This document shows positions 46,541-55,450 of a stretch of DNA of 64,000 nucleotides, piece after piece; position 1 is the first letter of the stretch, and each line of letters begins with the position of its first letter. Location: the NCBI RefSeq assembly GCF_000718305.1, contig NZ_JOFQ01000008.1:310001-374000 (forward strand). Reading direction: 5' to 3'. Below the pieces are notes generated by a model that saw nothing but the letters and a program-made list of their open reading frames with translations, was not told the DNA's origin and made no database searches. A program made the position numbers and the translations under genes. This stretch comes from Streptomyces niger. GTDB taxonomy: Bacteria; Actinomycetota; Actinomycetes; Streptomycetales; Streptomycetaceae.

Positions 46541-47920
46541 TCACATACGTGCGGCCTCCACCGGGCTGCCCTGTACGGGGGCGCCTGTCGAGCTGTCGTG
46601 CGCGGTGGCTCCGGTCAGGCCGTCCTGTACGCGGCCGTCCTGCACGAGGGACTGCTCCGACAGACGCCCGGCCGCCGCGCGCTTCGCCGACGCCGCGCCC
46701 GTGACGACCCGGCCGGTTCCGGCGTCGGCCATGTGGCCGTGCGCCCGACCGGCCGCCCGGCCCCGGCGCTCCAGCGCGGCCGACCAGAAGGCCAGGACCA
46801 GCGCGGACGCGGCGAGCAGTGCGCCGACCCAGTTCGGGGCCGTGACGCCGAAACCGGCCGAGATGACCATTCCGCCGAGCCAGGCGGCGATCGCGTTGCC
46901 GAGGTTGAAGGCGCCGATGTTGACGGCGGAGGCCAGCGTGGGAGCGTCAGCGGTCTGGTCCAGCACCCGCTTCTGCAGGGGCGGCACCGTGGCGAACCCG
47001 AAGGCGCCGATCAGCGGGATGGCGACGGCCGCCGCGACCTTGTCGTACGCGGTGAACGTGAAGGTGCCCAGCACGACGGCCAGCGCCGTCAGCGCCACGT
47101 ACAGCATCGGCATCAGCGCGCGGTCGGCGAACTTGCCACCGATCAGGTTCCCGATCACCATGCCGATGCCGAAGAGGACGAGCAGCCAGGTCACGGAGGA
47201 GTCGGCGTAACCGGCGGCCTCGGTCATCATCGGCGCGATGTAGGTGATCGCGGCGAACACGCCACCGAATCCCAGCACGGTCATGGCCATGGCCAGCAGA
47301 ACCTGCGGGTTGCGGAAAGCGGCCAGCTCACGCCGGAGGTCCGTACCGGAGCCCCCGTCGCGGGCGGGTTCGCGGCGGTCGGCCGGCACCAGTGCGGCGA
47401 TGCCCAGCAGACCGAGGACGCCGAGCGCGGCGACGACGAAGAAGGTCGCCCGCCAGCCGACGCTCTGCCCGATGAAGGTGCCGGCCGGCACGCCGACGAC
47501 GTTGGCGACGGTCAGGCCGGTGAACATCATCGCGATCGCGCCGGCCTTCTTGTGCGGGGCGACCAAGCCCGCGGCCACGATCGAGCCGATACCGAAGAAC
47601 GCACCGTGCGCGAGCGAGGCGATCACCCGGCCGGCGAGCATCACGCCAAAGACGGGCGCGACGGCCGAGACGAGGTTGCCGGCGACGAACAGCCCCATGA
47701 GCAGCATCAGCATCCGCTTGCGCGAGACGCGGGATCCGAGGATCGCCAGGAGCGGGGCGCCGACCACGACACCGAGTGCATAGCCGGTGGTCAGCAGGCC
47801 GGCGGTGGGGATGGAGACGTCGAAGTCCGCGGCGACCTCCGGCAGCAATCCCATGATCACGAACTCGGTGGTGCCGATTCCGAAGGCGCCGATTGCCAGC
47901 GCCAGCAGTGCGAGAGGCAT
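46541..47920 (-). CDS. MFS drug/sugar efflux transporter, DHA1 family
   Basis: This 459-residue, 12-TM transporter opens MPLALLALAIGAFGIGTTEF and carries the DHA1 motif with SRVSRKRMLMLLMG, as in AraJ, NepI or chloramphenicol-type efflux permeases. The C-terminal 65 residues are an unusual polar Ser/Ala/Gly-rich tail. AAGGG precedes ATG 47920. It diverges from a marR gene across a 132-base region with TTGCAA repeats, so MarR control is likely. Confidence 0.87.
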   Translation of the reverse strand: MPLALLALAIGAFGIGTTEFVIMGLLPEVAADFDVSIPTAGLLTTGYALGVVVGAPLLAILGSRVSRKRMLMLLMGLFVAGNLVSAVAPVFGVMLAGRVIASLAHGAFFGIGSIVAAGLVAPHKKAGAIAMMFTGLTVANVVGVPAGTFIGQSVGWRATFFVVAALGVLGLLGIAALVPADRREPARDGGSGTDLRRELAAFRNPQVLLAMAMTVLGFGGVFAAITYIAPMMTEAAGYADSSVTWLLVLFGIGMVIGNLIGGKFADRALMPMLYVALTALAVVLGTFTFTAYDKVAAAVAIPLIGAFGFATVPPLQKRVLDQTADAPTLASAVNIGAFNLGNAIAAWLGGMVISAGFGVTAPNWVGALLAASALVLAFWSAALERRGRAAGRAHGHMADAGTGRVVTGAASAKRAAAGRLSEQSLVQDGRVQDGLTGATAHDSSTGAPVQGSPVEAARM

Positions 47921-47971
47921 GACTGGGCCCTTCAAAACGTTGCAGGGGGAGGTTGGATGCATTCACAATAA

Positions 47972-47994
47972 TTGCAAACGCGGGTTACTTGCAA
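47972..47994. promoter_or_regulatory. TTGCAA repeat pair in the MFS-marR divergent region
   Basis: Two self-complementary TTGCAA motifs (47972-47977 and 47989-47994) lie 17 bases apart, the second inside CTTGCAAG. They are well placed to be a MarR operator controlling both genes. Confidence 0.45.
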
Positions 47995-48052
47995 GCGCTG
48001 GCTATTTCGCGGGTGGCCTACCCTGAGGAGTACGACCCAAAGGAGGGTTCTC

Positions 48053-48532
48053 ATGACGCAGTGCCAGCAGACGGTCCGCGCGCCCGGCCTCGCCCAGGGG
48101 TGGTGCGCGCTCTCCGCCCTGCACGGCCGGATCGAGTCGCACATCGAGCGCGCCCTGCAGGCCGGACACGACCTGAGCGTGCGCGAGTACTCCGTGCTGA
48201 ACGTGCTGAGCGAACAGCACGACGGGGTGGGCGGCCACCTGCGCATGCACCAGGTCGCCGACGCCGTCGTGCTCAGCCAGAGCGCGACGACACGCCTGGT
48301 CACCCGGCTCGAGGAGCGCGGACTGCTGTCGCGCTACCTGTGCCCCGACGACCGTCGCGGCATCTACACCAACGTCACGGAGCAGGGCCACCGGCTGCTG
48401 GACGAGGCCCGCCCGACGCACGACGCCGCGCTGGCCGAGGCGCTGCGCGAGGCCGCCCGCCGGCCGGAGCTGGCACCGCTGGTGGCCGCGGTCGAGGGCA
48501 TGGCCACGGGGGCCGTACCGGCCGAGGCCTGA
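48053..48532 (+). CDS. MarR-family transcriptional regulator
   Basis: This 159-residue dimeric winged-helix regulator has DLSVREYSVLNVLSEQ, the helix-turn-helix LSQSATTRLVTRLEERGLLS and the wing CPDDRRGIYTNVTEQG. AAGGAGGG gives a perfect ribosome site for ATG 48053. Its divergent partner is an MFS exporter, the classic repressor-efflux layout. Confidence 0.92.
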   Translation: MTQCQQTVRAPGLAQGWCALSALHGRIESHIERALQAGHDLSVREYSVLNVLSEQHDGVGGHLRMHQVADAVVLSQSATTRLVTRLEERGLLSRYLCPDDRRGIYTNVTEQGHRLLDEARPTHDAALAEALREAARRPELAPLVAAVEGMATGAVPAEA

Positions 48533-48648
48533 TCCACAGGGGCGCGTACCGCTCGACCGGCGACGGTCCGAGGTCGCCTGATCAGAGTGGTGCGCGCTAC
48601 GTGCTCGACCCCTGGGACACGGGCCGCACACGGCATATCGTCGCGCGC

Positions 48649-49101
48649 ATGAGCGATTTCAAGATCCGCCGGGCGACCGAGGCGGACATCCCCGCCATCG
48701 TGGCGCTCCTTGCCGACGACCCGCTGGGCGCCACCCGTGAGTCGCCCGACGACCTGACTCCGTACCGTACGGCGTACAAGCGGCTGGCCGACGACCCGAA
48801 CCAGCACCTGGTGGTCGCTGAACACGACGGCCGCGTCGTGGGAACCCTGCAGCTCACCCTCATTCCCGGGCTCTCCCGGCGCGGCGCGACCCGCTCGATC
48901 GTCGAAGGGGTGCGCATCCACTCCGAGGAGCGGGGGAGCGGCCTGGGCACCCGCCTCATGGACTGGGCGGTGGAGGAATCCCGCGCGCTCGGCGTCCAGT
49001 TGATCCAGCTGACCTCCGACGCGACGCGCATCGACGCTCACCGGTTCTACGAGCGAATCGGCTTCGAGGCCTCCCACCTGGGCTTCAAACGCCAACTGTG
49101 A
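48649..49101 (+). CDS. GNAT-family N-acetyltransferase
   Basis: This 150-residue acetyltransferase has motif A (VRIHSEERGSGLGTRLMDWA, acetyl-CoA pyrophosphate loop) and motif B (LTSDATRIDAHRFYERIGFE). The acceptor substrate is unknown. It follows marR by about 115 bases. Confidence 0.88.
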   Translation: MSDFKIRRATEADIPAIVALLADDPLGATRESPDDLTPYRTAYKRLADDPNQHLVVAEHDGRVVGTLQLTLIPGLSRRGATRSIVEGVRIHSEERGSGLGTRLMDWAVEESRALGVQLIQLTSDATRIDAHRFYERIGFEASHLGFKRQL

Positions 49102-49145
49102 CTTGAGTGACTGATGTGCCGCGGTGGCGCATCCGACCTGCGGGC

Positions 49146-50120
49146 TTACTGGGCCTGTGTGACTTCGGCCGGTACGGCGACTGAGGTGGACTGTGCAGGT
49201 CCGACGCCGCCCTCCTCTGTGCCGTCGTCACTCGAATGGACCCTGGATCGGGCCCGGTGCGCCTTCTGCCGGCAGGCCCCACCGCAGTAGCGGGCGGGTC
49301 GGCCGGTGTGCGCCGTTTGCACTGGTACGCCGCATTCTTCGCACAGAGTTTCGTCACAGCCAGCCGCTTCGAACGGTAGTTTCGTTACGTCTCGCCCGGC
49401 GCGCAGCGCGTCGCACATCAGCGCCGTCATACGGCCCAGCCCACCGGCCGCCGGTTCCGCAGTCGAACTCTTCGGGGTTGCCGAGGTATTCAGGATTGTC
49501 GAGGCATCCGGCGCATCCGAGGTACCCGAGATATCCGAGGTACCTGGGACATTCTGGAGAGACTCCGCCCTGGCGCCGGCTTCCCGCATTGCTCCGCGAT
49601 TCTCACCCGACCGGCGTACTTCCATGGCCATGCAGCCGGTCAACAGCACCCGGACATCCGCCAGGACCACGTCCTTGCGCACCGCACCGTCCCGCTGCGC
49701 CCTGTGCAGCAGCACTTCCAACGCCGACCAGAATTCCTGCTCCGGGCCCGGCTCCACCGGACGCGCCCGGACCACGTCGGCGCCGCCCAACGCGGCGCAC
49801 ATCGCCTTGTTCTGCGCGGCCAGCCGTACCACCGAGGAAATGAACCGGAAGAAGACCTCGCCGGGGTCGGGCACCTCGGCCAAGTCCCGTGCGGTGTCGG
49901 TGAACAGCTGCAACCGGTCCGCGACCGTCGCCTTGAACAGCTCGTCCTTCGACGGGAAATGACGGTAAACGGTGCCGGCCCCCACCCCCGCGCGCCGAGC
50001 GATCTCGCCAAGCGGAACACTCAACCCGTATTCCTCGAAGGCAGTTCGGGCCGCTTGCAACACGAGCGCCCTATTGCGTCGCGCGTCGGCACGCAACGCC
50101 GAGGCCTCTTTCTCCGGCAT
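49146..50120 (-). CDS. TetR-family regulator with C-terminal Cys cluster
   Basis: This 324-residue protein is longer than a usual TetR (about 200). Residues about 10-190 are a TetR repressor (PLGEIARRAGVGAGTVYRHF). A Ser/Thr/Asp linker encoded by 18-base repeats follows (about 190-225). The C-terminus has a putative zinc site: Cys260, Cys263, Cys279 and Cys283 (CEEC ... RYCGGACRQKAHRAR). The RPARYC-x-CRQ-x-AHRAR pattern recalls short zinc-binding motifs seen in other actinobacterial proteins. GGAGG precedes ATG 50120. Confidence 0.83.
   Translation of the reverse strand: MPEKEASALRADARRNRALVLQAARTAFEEYGLSVPLGEIARRAGVGAGTVYRHFPSKDELFKATVADRLQLFTDTARDLAEVPDPGEVFFRFISSVVRLAAQNKAMCAALGGADVVRARPVEPGPEQEFWSALEVLLHRAQRDGAVRKDVVLADVRVLLTGCMAMEVRRSGENRGAMREAGARAESLQNVPGTSDISGTSDAPDASTILNTSATPKSSTAEPAAGGLGRMTALMCDALRAGRDVTKLPFEAAGCDETLCEECGVPVQTAHTGRPARYCGGACRQKAHRARSRVHSSDDGTEEGGVGPAQSTSVAVPAEVTQAQ
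49485..49548. repeat. 18-base imperfect tandem repeats within the tetR gene
   Basis: Units at 49485-49502, 49503-49520, 49521-49538 and a partial fourth share a GGTA...TCCGA framework. They encode six-residue repeats such as GTSDIS and GTSDAP in the linker of the TetR protein. Confidence 0.65.
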
Positions 50121-50634
50121 TCCCCGGCCTCCTCGAAAACGGCTGCACCACTGTCTCGGAAACCGTGTCGACAACCGGGCCGGACGTTCCGATTCTAAGT
50201 GCCGCCAAGCGCGTGACCAGCGACCCGACGTCGGCGTGCCGTGGGAAGAGAGCCGGAAACGCGCCAGAGGCGGCCGGCGAGAACCATCTGCCCAGCCGTC
50301 ACTGAACCGGGTTGGTGGTCCCGTTTATCGGGCAGCGATTGAGCTGCCCTCGACGGCGCGGGCGAGCCGGTTCACGAACATGAGCGGGCGACTGTGCTCA
50401 GATACCCGTGGAGGCACCCCGAGCGGTCGCTTTCCCCTCTCCTTCAGCCGCCCCCGGAGCCCCATCACTCGCTGCTCTACCCCGCCAAGAGATCGTTAAA
50501 TTAGGAGAGTTGAGGGCTCGTCGTTCCGCTTCTCGGTGAACGGTTGGCGAACGATGCCGTCGCCCCCTGGGACCGGTCCTTTTCCCCTCTCCCCCGTCGA
50601 TACGCCGACACGGCTACTTCACCCGCACATGACT

Positions 50635-50668
50635 GTGGGGCCGTGTTTCACGTGAAACACGGCCCCAC
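50635..50668. other. parS: parS site within a 34-base perfect palindrome
   Basis: The core GTTTCACGTGAAAC (50645-50658) is flanked by ten more paired bases on each side. It is the longest perfect palindrome seen in the window. Confidence 0.95.
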
Positions 50669-50726
50669 TCAGCTCTTATCGCGGCCCATGGGCCCAAAGG
50701 ACACTCGAATGGCCTAGCCGCGCCGA

Positions 50727-50761
50727 AACGCCGGCCTCAACGCCGGCCGGAACGCCCGGCC
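50727..50761. repeat. Three AACGCCGGCC-like direct repeats
   Basis: Copies at 50727-50736, 50739-50748 and a C-expanded copy at 50751-50761 recur every 12 bases. The segments can pair among themselves and lie just downstream of the aminotransferase stop, so they may terminate its transcript. Confidence 0.45.
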
Positions 50762-50803
50762 TACTGGATCTGCCCCCTCGGGTGCCCGTCCGCCGCGGAG
50801 GGG

Positions 50804-51955
50804 TCAGCCCCCGACCACCGCGTTCCACGCGGATTCGGCCGCCTTCGTGGCGGCAGCGGTGTCCGGCTCGGCGCCCAGCGTGCGCAGCCCCGCGGCCAGT
50901 GCGGACAGCGCAGCGAGCACCACCCCACGGTCCGCGGCACGGCCGTAGTGGTTCAGACGGATCATCTCCGTCGCCAGCGCACCGGCCGCGGCCTGCAGCG
51001 GCACCCCGCCATCGGCGGCCAGCGCGGCGGCCACGACCTCGCGTGCGTCCAGTGCCTCCGGAGCCCGCAGCGTCGTCGCCGCCGGCGCGGCATCCTCGTC
51101 GCGGAGCACGTACGGCGTCAGGCTGCCCAGCGCACGAACGCCCGCACGTGTTGCTGCCGCCGCCGCACGGTGGCGGGTGATGACGGCGTCGAGGCCCTCG
51201 GCTGCCACCCGGTCCACGGCCTGCTCCAGGGCCAGCATCTCCAGCTGCGCCGGAGCGTGCGGCAGGGCAGTACGGCCACCGTCGATCCAGCGGTCCTTCC
51301 AGTCCAGCAGCGAGAGGTAGGAGCGGCGCGGGGCCTGCTCATTGGCGGCGATCCGCTCCCAGGCGCGGGCGCTCACCGAGGCGACCGAGACCCCGGCCGG
51401 GCCCGCCAGCGCCTTCTGTCCACCGATCACGCACAGGTCCACGCCCCACTCGTCGGTACGCAGCGGCTCGGCGCCCACCGACGCGACCGCGTCCAGCATC
51501 AGCAGCGCACCGTGCTCCCGCACCACGGCGCCGATCTCGGCCACGGGGTTGGTGTTCCCGGTCGCGGCCTCGGCGTGCACCAGGCTCACGAAGTCGATGG
51601 CCGGGTTCTCCCGCAGCGCGTTGGCCACCTGCTGCGGCGAGACGGCCCCGGTGAACGGTGCGCTGATCGTCACGACCTCGGCACCGCAGGACCGCAGCCA
51701 GCCGCCGAAGGTCTCGCCGTACGGCCCGGTGATGATGTTCAGCGCGGTGCTGCCGGGCCGGACGGCCGAGCGGATACACGCCTCCAGCGGCAGCAGCGCC
51801 TCGCCCTGCATCGTCACGACGTCCGCTTCGGTCCCCATCAGCGCGGCGACCTTGTCCTCGACGCGCGCGAAGTGGGCCGCGGTGAGCGGGGGCAGGTCGA
51901 GCAGCGCCGGGGTGTCGGAGTTCGCGGTCGTGGTCGCATCGTTCACGGCAGTCAC
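50804..51955 (-). CDS. Class V aminotransferase (alanine-glyoxylate/serine-pyruvate type)
   Basis: This 383-residue PLP enzyme has TMQGEALLPLEACIRSAV, NIITGPYGETFGGWL, LMLDAVASVGAEPL and the PLP lysine in CVIGGQKALAGPAG, and ends with EMIRLNHYGRAAD. These are the landmarks of the SGAT/AGT family, which moves amino groups between serine or alanine and glyoxylate or pyruvate. GTG 51955 follows GGAAGG. Substrates remain open. Confidence 0.87.
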   Translation of the reverse strand: MTAVNDATTTANSDTPALLDLPPLTAAHFARVEDKVAALMGTEADVVTMQGEALLPLEACIRSAVRPGSTALNIITGPYGETFGGWLRSCGAEVVTISAPFTGAVSPQQVANALRENPAIDFVSLVHAEAATGNTNPVAEIGAVVREHGALLMLDAVASVGAEPLRTDEWGVDLCVIGGQKALAGPAGVSVASVSARAWERIAANEQAPRRSYLSLLDWKDRWIDGGRTALPHAPAQLEMLALEQAVDRVAAEGLDAVITRHRAAAAATRAGVRALGSLTPYVLRDEDAAPAATTLRAPEALDAREVVAAALAADGGVPLQAAAGALATEMIRLNHYGRAADRGVVLAALSALAAGLRTLGAEPDTAAATKAAESAWNAVVGG

Positions 51956-52127
51956 AGTGGCCTTCCAGCGGTAGCGGGTCCCGCACGACGGCGGCTCCCG
52001 GGCACTCCTGATATCTGGCTCGACTGTACGTCCGCCCCGCCGGTCGACCTTCGGCACCCGCTGCCCACGGGCACCGCCGCTACCGGGCCCCGTTGCCGCC
52101 GCGTCCGACGCCGCGTCCGGTGTTCGC

Positions 52128-53561
52128 TCAGCCCTCCGTGCGCCAGCCGCCTTCGTCGACGCCGCCCGGTACCGGCGCCGACGGCCCGTAGGGCGCGCGG
52201 GTGAACACGAACGTCCCCAGGTCCAGGTGGCTGACCGAGCCGTCCCCCGCCCGTACGGCGCGCAGCGTCTCCCCCGCGTAGTAGCCGTCCAGGCCCGTCC
52301 AGCTGCCGTCCGTCGCCGGCCGGAACCGCGAACTGCGGCCCCCGCCGGATGCCGGGCCCAGCTCCAGCTCCCGGTCCGCCCGCAACCGCAGGAGGTACGG
52401 ACTGGCGCCCCAGTACCAGGGGCCGGTCAGCGCCAGCAGCTCCTCGTCCAGCGGGCCGGCCAGGGGCCGCCACGGCGCGGGGACCCGCGGCTCCCGCTCG
52501 GCCACGATCCGCACGAGATCGGCGGCGATTCCGCTGATCGCCGGGCCCGAGGTGCAGTTGGCCAGTGCGAGGCCCGCGATGCCCTCGTCCGTACGGGGAT
52601 CCGCGCCGACCCACAGGGACGCCAGGAAGCCCGGCATGGAGCCGGTGTGGCCGGCCAGCACCCGGCCGTCGTCCGTCCGCAGCAGCTGCATGCCCAGGCC
52701 GTAACCCGTGCTCCAGTCGCCCTCCGCCGGCACCGCGGGCGTGCGCATCTCGGCGACGCTCGAGGCGCCCAGTACCCGTTCCTCGCCGCGGGACAGGAAC
52801 GCAGCCCACCGGCACAGGTCGGTCGCCGTGGACCACAGCTGGCCCGCCGGGGCCATCAGACCGGTGTCCTCGGCCGGTTCCGGCAGCAGCACGTCCGCCC
52901 ACGGGTGCACCGCCCAGCCCGCCGCGTGCGGCGCCACCGGGTCGAGCGTCGTACGCGTCATCCCCAACGGCTCCAGCACCTCGCGCCGGAGCACCTCGCC
53001 CCAGTGCGCGCCGTCGCGCAGCCGCTCGACGAGCGCGCCCAGCAACGCATATCCAGGGTTGGAATAGTGGTGCCGCCGGCCCGCAGGGTGACGGCGTGGC
53101 CGTTCACCGAAGAGGTCGGCAGGACCCGGCCGCAGCCTGCCCGGCGTGCGCTCCCACCACGGCCCACGCGCCTCGGCCGCCAGTCCTGCACTGTGCGCGA
53201 GCAGCTGCGCGATCGTCGCATCCGGCACCGGTGTGTCCTTCAGATGCTTGCCGACCGGGTCCGCCAGGTCGAGCAGCCCCTCGTCGCGCAGTCGCATGAC
53301 GAGCACCGCCACGAACGTCTTGGTGAGGGAACCGATGCGGTACTGCACATCACCGTGCGGTACCGCGCCGTCGACGGCTCCCCGCAGCCCCAGCCACACC
53401 GGCCGCCCGTCCCGCACGACCGCGCCCACCATCGACGGCGCCCGCCCCTCCGACTGCCCCACGGCCAGCCGACGCCACAACTCCCGCCGAGTCCCCGCCA
53501 GCAACTGCGCGTCCTCGCGCTCCTCGTCCGAGGACACCACCACGCCGCCCCACTCCGTCAT
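52128..53561 (-). CDS. Serine hydrolase, class C beta-lactamase-like
   Basis: This 477-residue protein has Ser78-Leu-Thr-Lys81 (nucleophile), Tyr166-Ser-Asn168 and His305-Thr-Gly307, the three beta-lactamase/DD-peptidase motifs. A C-terminal beta domain of about 120 residues follows. Most such proteins are esterases or D-amino peptidases, not resistance enzymes. No signal peptide is evident, so it is probably cytoplasmic. ATG 53561 is preceded by GAGGGC. Confidence 0.85.
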   Translation of the reverse strand: MTEWGGVVVSSDEEREDAQLLAGTRRELWRRLAVGQSEGRAPSMVGAVVRDGRPVWLGLRGAVDGAVPHGDVQYRIGSLTKTFVAVLVMRLRDEGLLDLADPVGKHLKDTPVPDATIAQLLAHSAGLAAEARGPWWERTPGRLRPGPADLFGERPRRHPAGRRHHYSNPGYALLGALVERLRDGAHWGEVLRREVLEPLGMTRTTLDPVAPHAAGWAVHPWADVLLPEPAEDTGLMAPAGQLWSTATDLCRWAAFLSRGEERVLGASSVAEMRTPAVPAEGDWSTGYGLGMQLLRTDDGRVLAGHTGSMPGFLASLWVGADPRTDEGIAGLALANCTSGPAISGIAADLVRIVAEREPRVPAPWRPLAGPLDEELLALTGPWYWGASPYLLRLRADRELELGPASGGGRSSRFRPATDGSWTGLDGYYAGETLRAVRAGDGSVSHLDLGTFVFTRAPYGPSAPVPGGVDEGGWRTEG

Positions 53562-53592
53562 GCCCTCATGCTGGCAGAACCCAGCGGAACTG

Positions 53593-53625
53593 CCGTCCCT
53601 CGCCGACACATTCGGCGAGGGACGG
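53593..53625 (-). terminator. Terminator between the receiver-like and beta-lactamase-like genes
   Basis: The 14-base arms (53593-53606 and 53612-53625) pair perfectly around a five-base loop, 12 bases after the minus-strand receiver-like gene. Confidence 0.75.
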
Positions 53626-53637
53626 TGCATGAGGGGC

Positions 53638-53994
53638 TCAACCTCGCGTCGGACTCCGCTGGGCCACCGCGCGTCGGACCCGGTAGTTCCAGCGGGTGAG
53701 CGAACGGACGACCGTCTCGGCGCCGATGGGGTTGGCGCTGTGAACGAAGACCGTCCCGATACGGAAGGGCCGTCCGTCGAAGGCGGCCTCTTCCAAGAGC
53801 GTCACCACGGGCATGATGCTGTCGTCACCACCGAGATCGTGGTCGAGCCAGAGCTCGTCGACGAAGGTCTCGCGGTGCTCTTGCAGGAGCTGGACACCGT
53901 CGCGGCTGGTGCGGGCGACCCGCGTGGCTCCGGGGAGCGGACGGAGGTCGTCGATCCCAAGGATGACGGGCGCCGGAGCGAGATCTTCTTCCAT
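53638..53994 (-). CDS. Stand-alone receiver-like protein, cyclic-phosphate-processing type
   Basis: This 118-residue protein resembles the receiver-like domain named cyclic-phosphate processing receiver (cPP_RD). An early Asp pair (LGIDDLRPL), the DELWLDHDLGGDD segment with the would-be phospho-acceptor Asp, and FVHSANPIGAETVV are visible. It has no output domain. The family is recalled as associated with RNA or nucleotide-phosphate handling, but the function is not established. The frame is open to 54042; ATG 53994 is preferred. Confidence 0.65.
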   Translation of the reverse strand: MEEDLAPAPVILGIDDLRPLPGATRVARTSRDGVQLLQEHRETFVDELWLDHDLGGDDSIMPVVTLLEEAAFDGRPFRIGTVFVHSANPIGAETVVRSLTRWNYRVRRAVAQRSPTRG

Positions 53995-54310
53995 CGGACC
54001 ATCATCACAACGGAGCGGGCCGACGCCTGCCCTGACCACCAACGGCTACGGGTCGCTACTGTGAGTTTTCAGCCTCCTTGTCGCATATCGACCCTGTGAC
54101 CTGGAGTTCCTCTGCCTTTCTCAGGCCGTGTCGCTGGGCTGCCGCCTCAGGCACGTGCCATTTCCTCAGGCTGGATTCCAGAGATCGTTGTTCGCGGGCC
54201 CTCCCGGAATGCCGTCTCTGCTGGGAGACGTTCCCAAGAGTGCCCCGTGCAGGGCGGTGTCCTCCCCGGGTGCCGACCGTTCCCAGGGGCCAGCGAAAGA
54301 CAGGTGAGAG

Positions 54311-55324
54311 ATGAAGTCCGTCATCCGGACGGCTGCCGGCGGCCCCGAGGTCCTGAAGCTCGTTGAGCGTCCGGTTCCCGAGCCGGGGCCGGGCGAGGTA
54401 CGGGGGCGTATGCACGTCTCGGGTGTCAACCCGACCGACTGGCGCAGCCGCAGACGCCCGCTGCCGTCGGAGATGAGCGAGCAGGTGCCCCACCAGGACG
54501 GTGCCGGCGTGATCGACGCCGTCGGTCCGCAGGTCGACCCGGCGCGGGCCGGACAGCGGGTATGGATCTGGGAGGCCGCGTGGGAGCGGCCCTGGGGAAC
54601 AGCACAGCAGTACACGCTCGTCCCCGACCAACAAGCCGTCGCCCTGCCCGACCACGCCCCGTTCGAACTCGGCGCCGCCCTGGGTATCCCGGCCCTGACC
54701 GCCCACCGCGCGCTGACCGTTCACGACGGCGGGCCGGGGCGCATCGCGCCAGGCACCCTGGGGGGCACCACCGTTCTGGTGGCCGGCGGCGCCGGCGTGG
54801 TCGGAAACGCCGCCATCCAGCTCGCCCGCTGGGCCGGGGCTCGTGTGATCACCACAGTCAGCAGCCCCGCCAAGGCCGCGCTGGCGCACGCGGCCGGTGC
54901 ACACCGGGTGGTCGACTACCGCACGCAGGACGCGGCAGCGGAGATCCTGGCCTTCGCCCCCGAGGGCGTCGACATCTTCGTGGAGGTCGCGCCGGGAGCC
55001 AACGCGGCCCTCGATGTCGCGGTGGCCGCACGGGGAGCGGTGGTGGCCTACTACTCGGGCGGCGAGGGCGAGCAGCTCTCCGTCCCGGTGCTCTCCTCCC
55101 TGCCGGCGAACCTGCGCTGGCAGAGCGTCTTCATCTACACCGTGCGGCCCGCGGCCAAGCAGCAGGCGGTTTGCGATGTCGCGGCGGCCGTGAGCGCGGG
55201 CGCGCTGCGCGTGGGCGAGGAGGCCGGATTGCCGTTGCACCGCTTCCCGCTGGAGCGCACCGCTGACGCTCATGCGGCGCTCGAACAGGGGGTCGTCGGG
55301 AAGGTCCTGCTCGATATCCCCTGA
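54311..55324 (+). CDS. Zinc-free quinone-reductase/alcohol-dehydrogenase-like enzyme
   Basis: This 337-residue medium-chain reductase has VKLVERPV-type strand pairs at the N-terminus, HVSGVNPTDWRSR, HQDGAGVIDAVG and the NADPH loop VAGGAGVVGNAAIQLARWAG. The catalytic zinc ligands of true alcohol dehydrogenases are missing, so a quinone oxidoreductase (crotonyl-CoA-reductase-like) role is likelier. It converges on dnaB across a hairpin-rich gap. Confidence 0.87.
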   Translation: MKSVIRTAAGGPEVLKLVERPVPEPGPGEVRGRMHVSGVNPTDWRSRRRPLPSEMSEQVPHQDGAGVIDAVGPQVDPARAGQRVWIWEAAWERPWGTAQQYTLVPDQQAVALPDHAPFELGAALGIPALTAHRALTVHDGGPGRIAPGTLGGTTVLVAGGAGVVGNAAIQLARWAGARVITTVSSPAKAALAHAAGAHRVVDYRTQDAAAEILAFAPEGVDIFVEVAPGANAALDVAVAARGAVVAYYSGGEGEQLSVPVLSSLPANLRWQSVFIYTVRPAAKQQAVCDVAAAVSAGALRVGEEAGLPLHRFPLERTADAHAALEQGVVGKVLLDIP

Positions 55325-55326
55325 CC

Positions 55327-55351
55327 TGTCGTCGGCCACTGGCCGACGACA
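55327..55351. terminator. Near-loopless hairpin between the reductase gene and dnaB
   Basis: The arms TGTCGTCGGCCA and TGGCCGACGACA (55327-55338, 55340-55351) pair perfectly around a single base. A second, nested hairpin follows (TCCGTGTCG at 55371 with CGACACGGA at 55415). Confidence 0.7.
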
Positions 55352-55450
55352 CGCGCCGGCACGTCTCGGCTCCGTGTCGTATCCGACCCTGATCCGTCAT
55401 CGGATCTGAGAATCCGACACGGATTTCGAGAACCTACAAACCGCTACGGG

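Larger units (their letters stand above)
50121..50803. other. Long intergenic region carrying one parS
   Basis: About 680 bases without a supportable gene. It contains the tetR promoter region, a GGGCAGC/GCTGCCC hairpin (50330-50349), one long parS palindrome and three AACGCCGGCC-like repeats near 50727-50761, possibly a terminator array for the aminotransferase gene. Confidence 0.6.

Noticed and set aside
52128..53561. Antibiotic-resistance beta-lactamase
   Set aside because: The motifs are present but no export signal was seen and the size fits esterase/peptidase relatives; resistance cannot be claimed.
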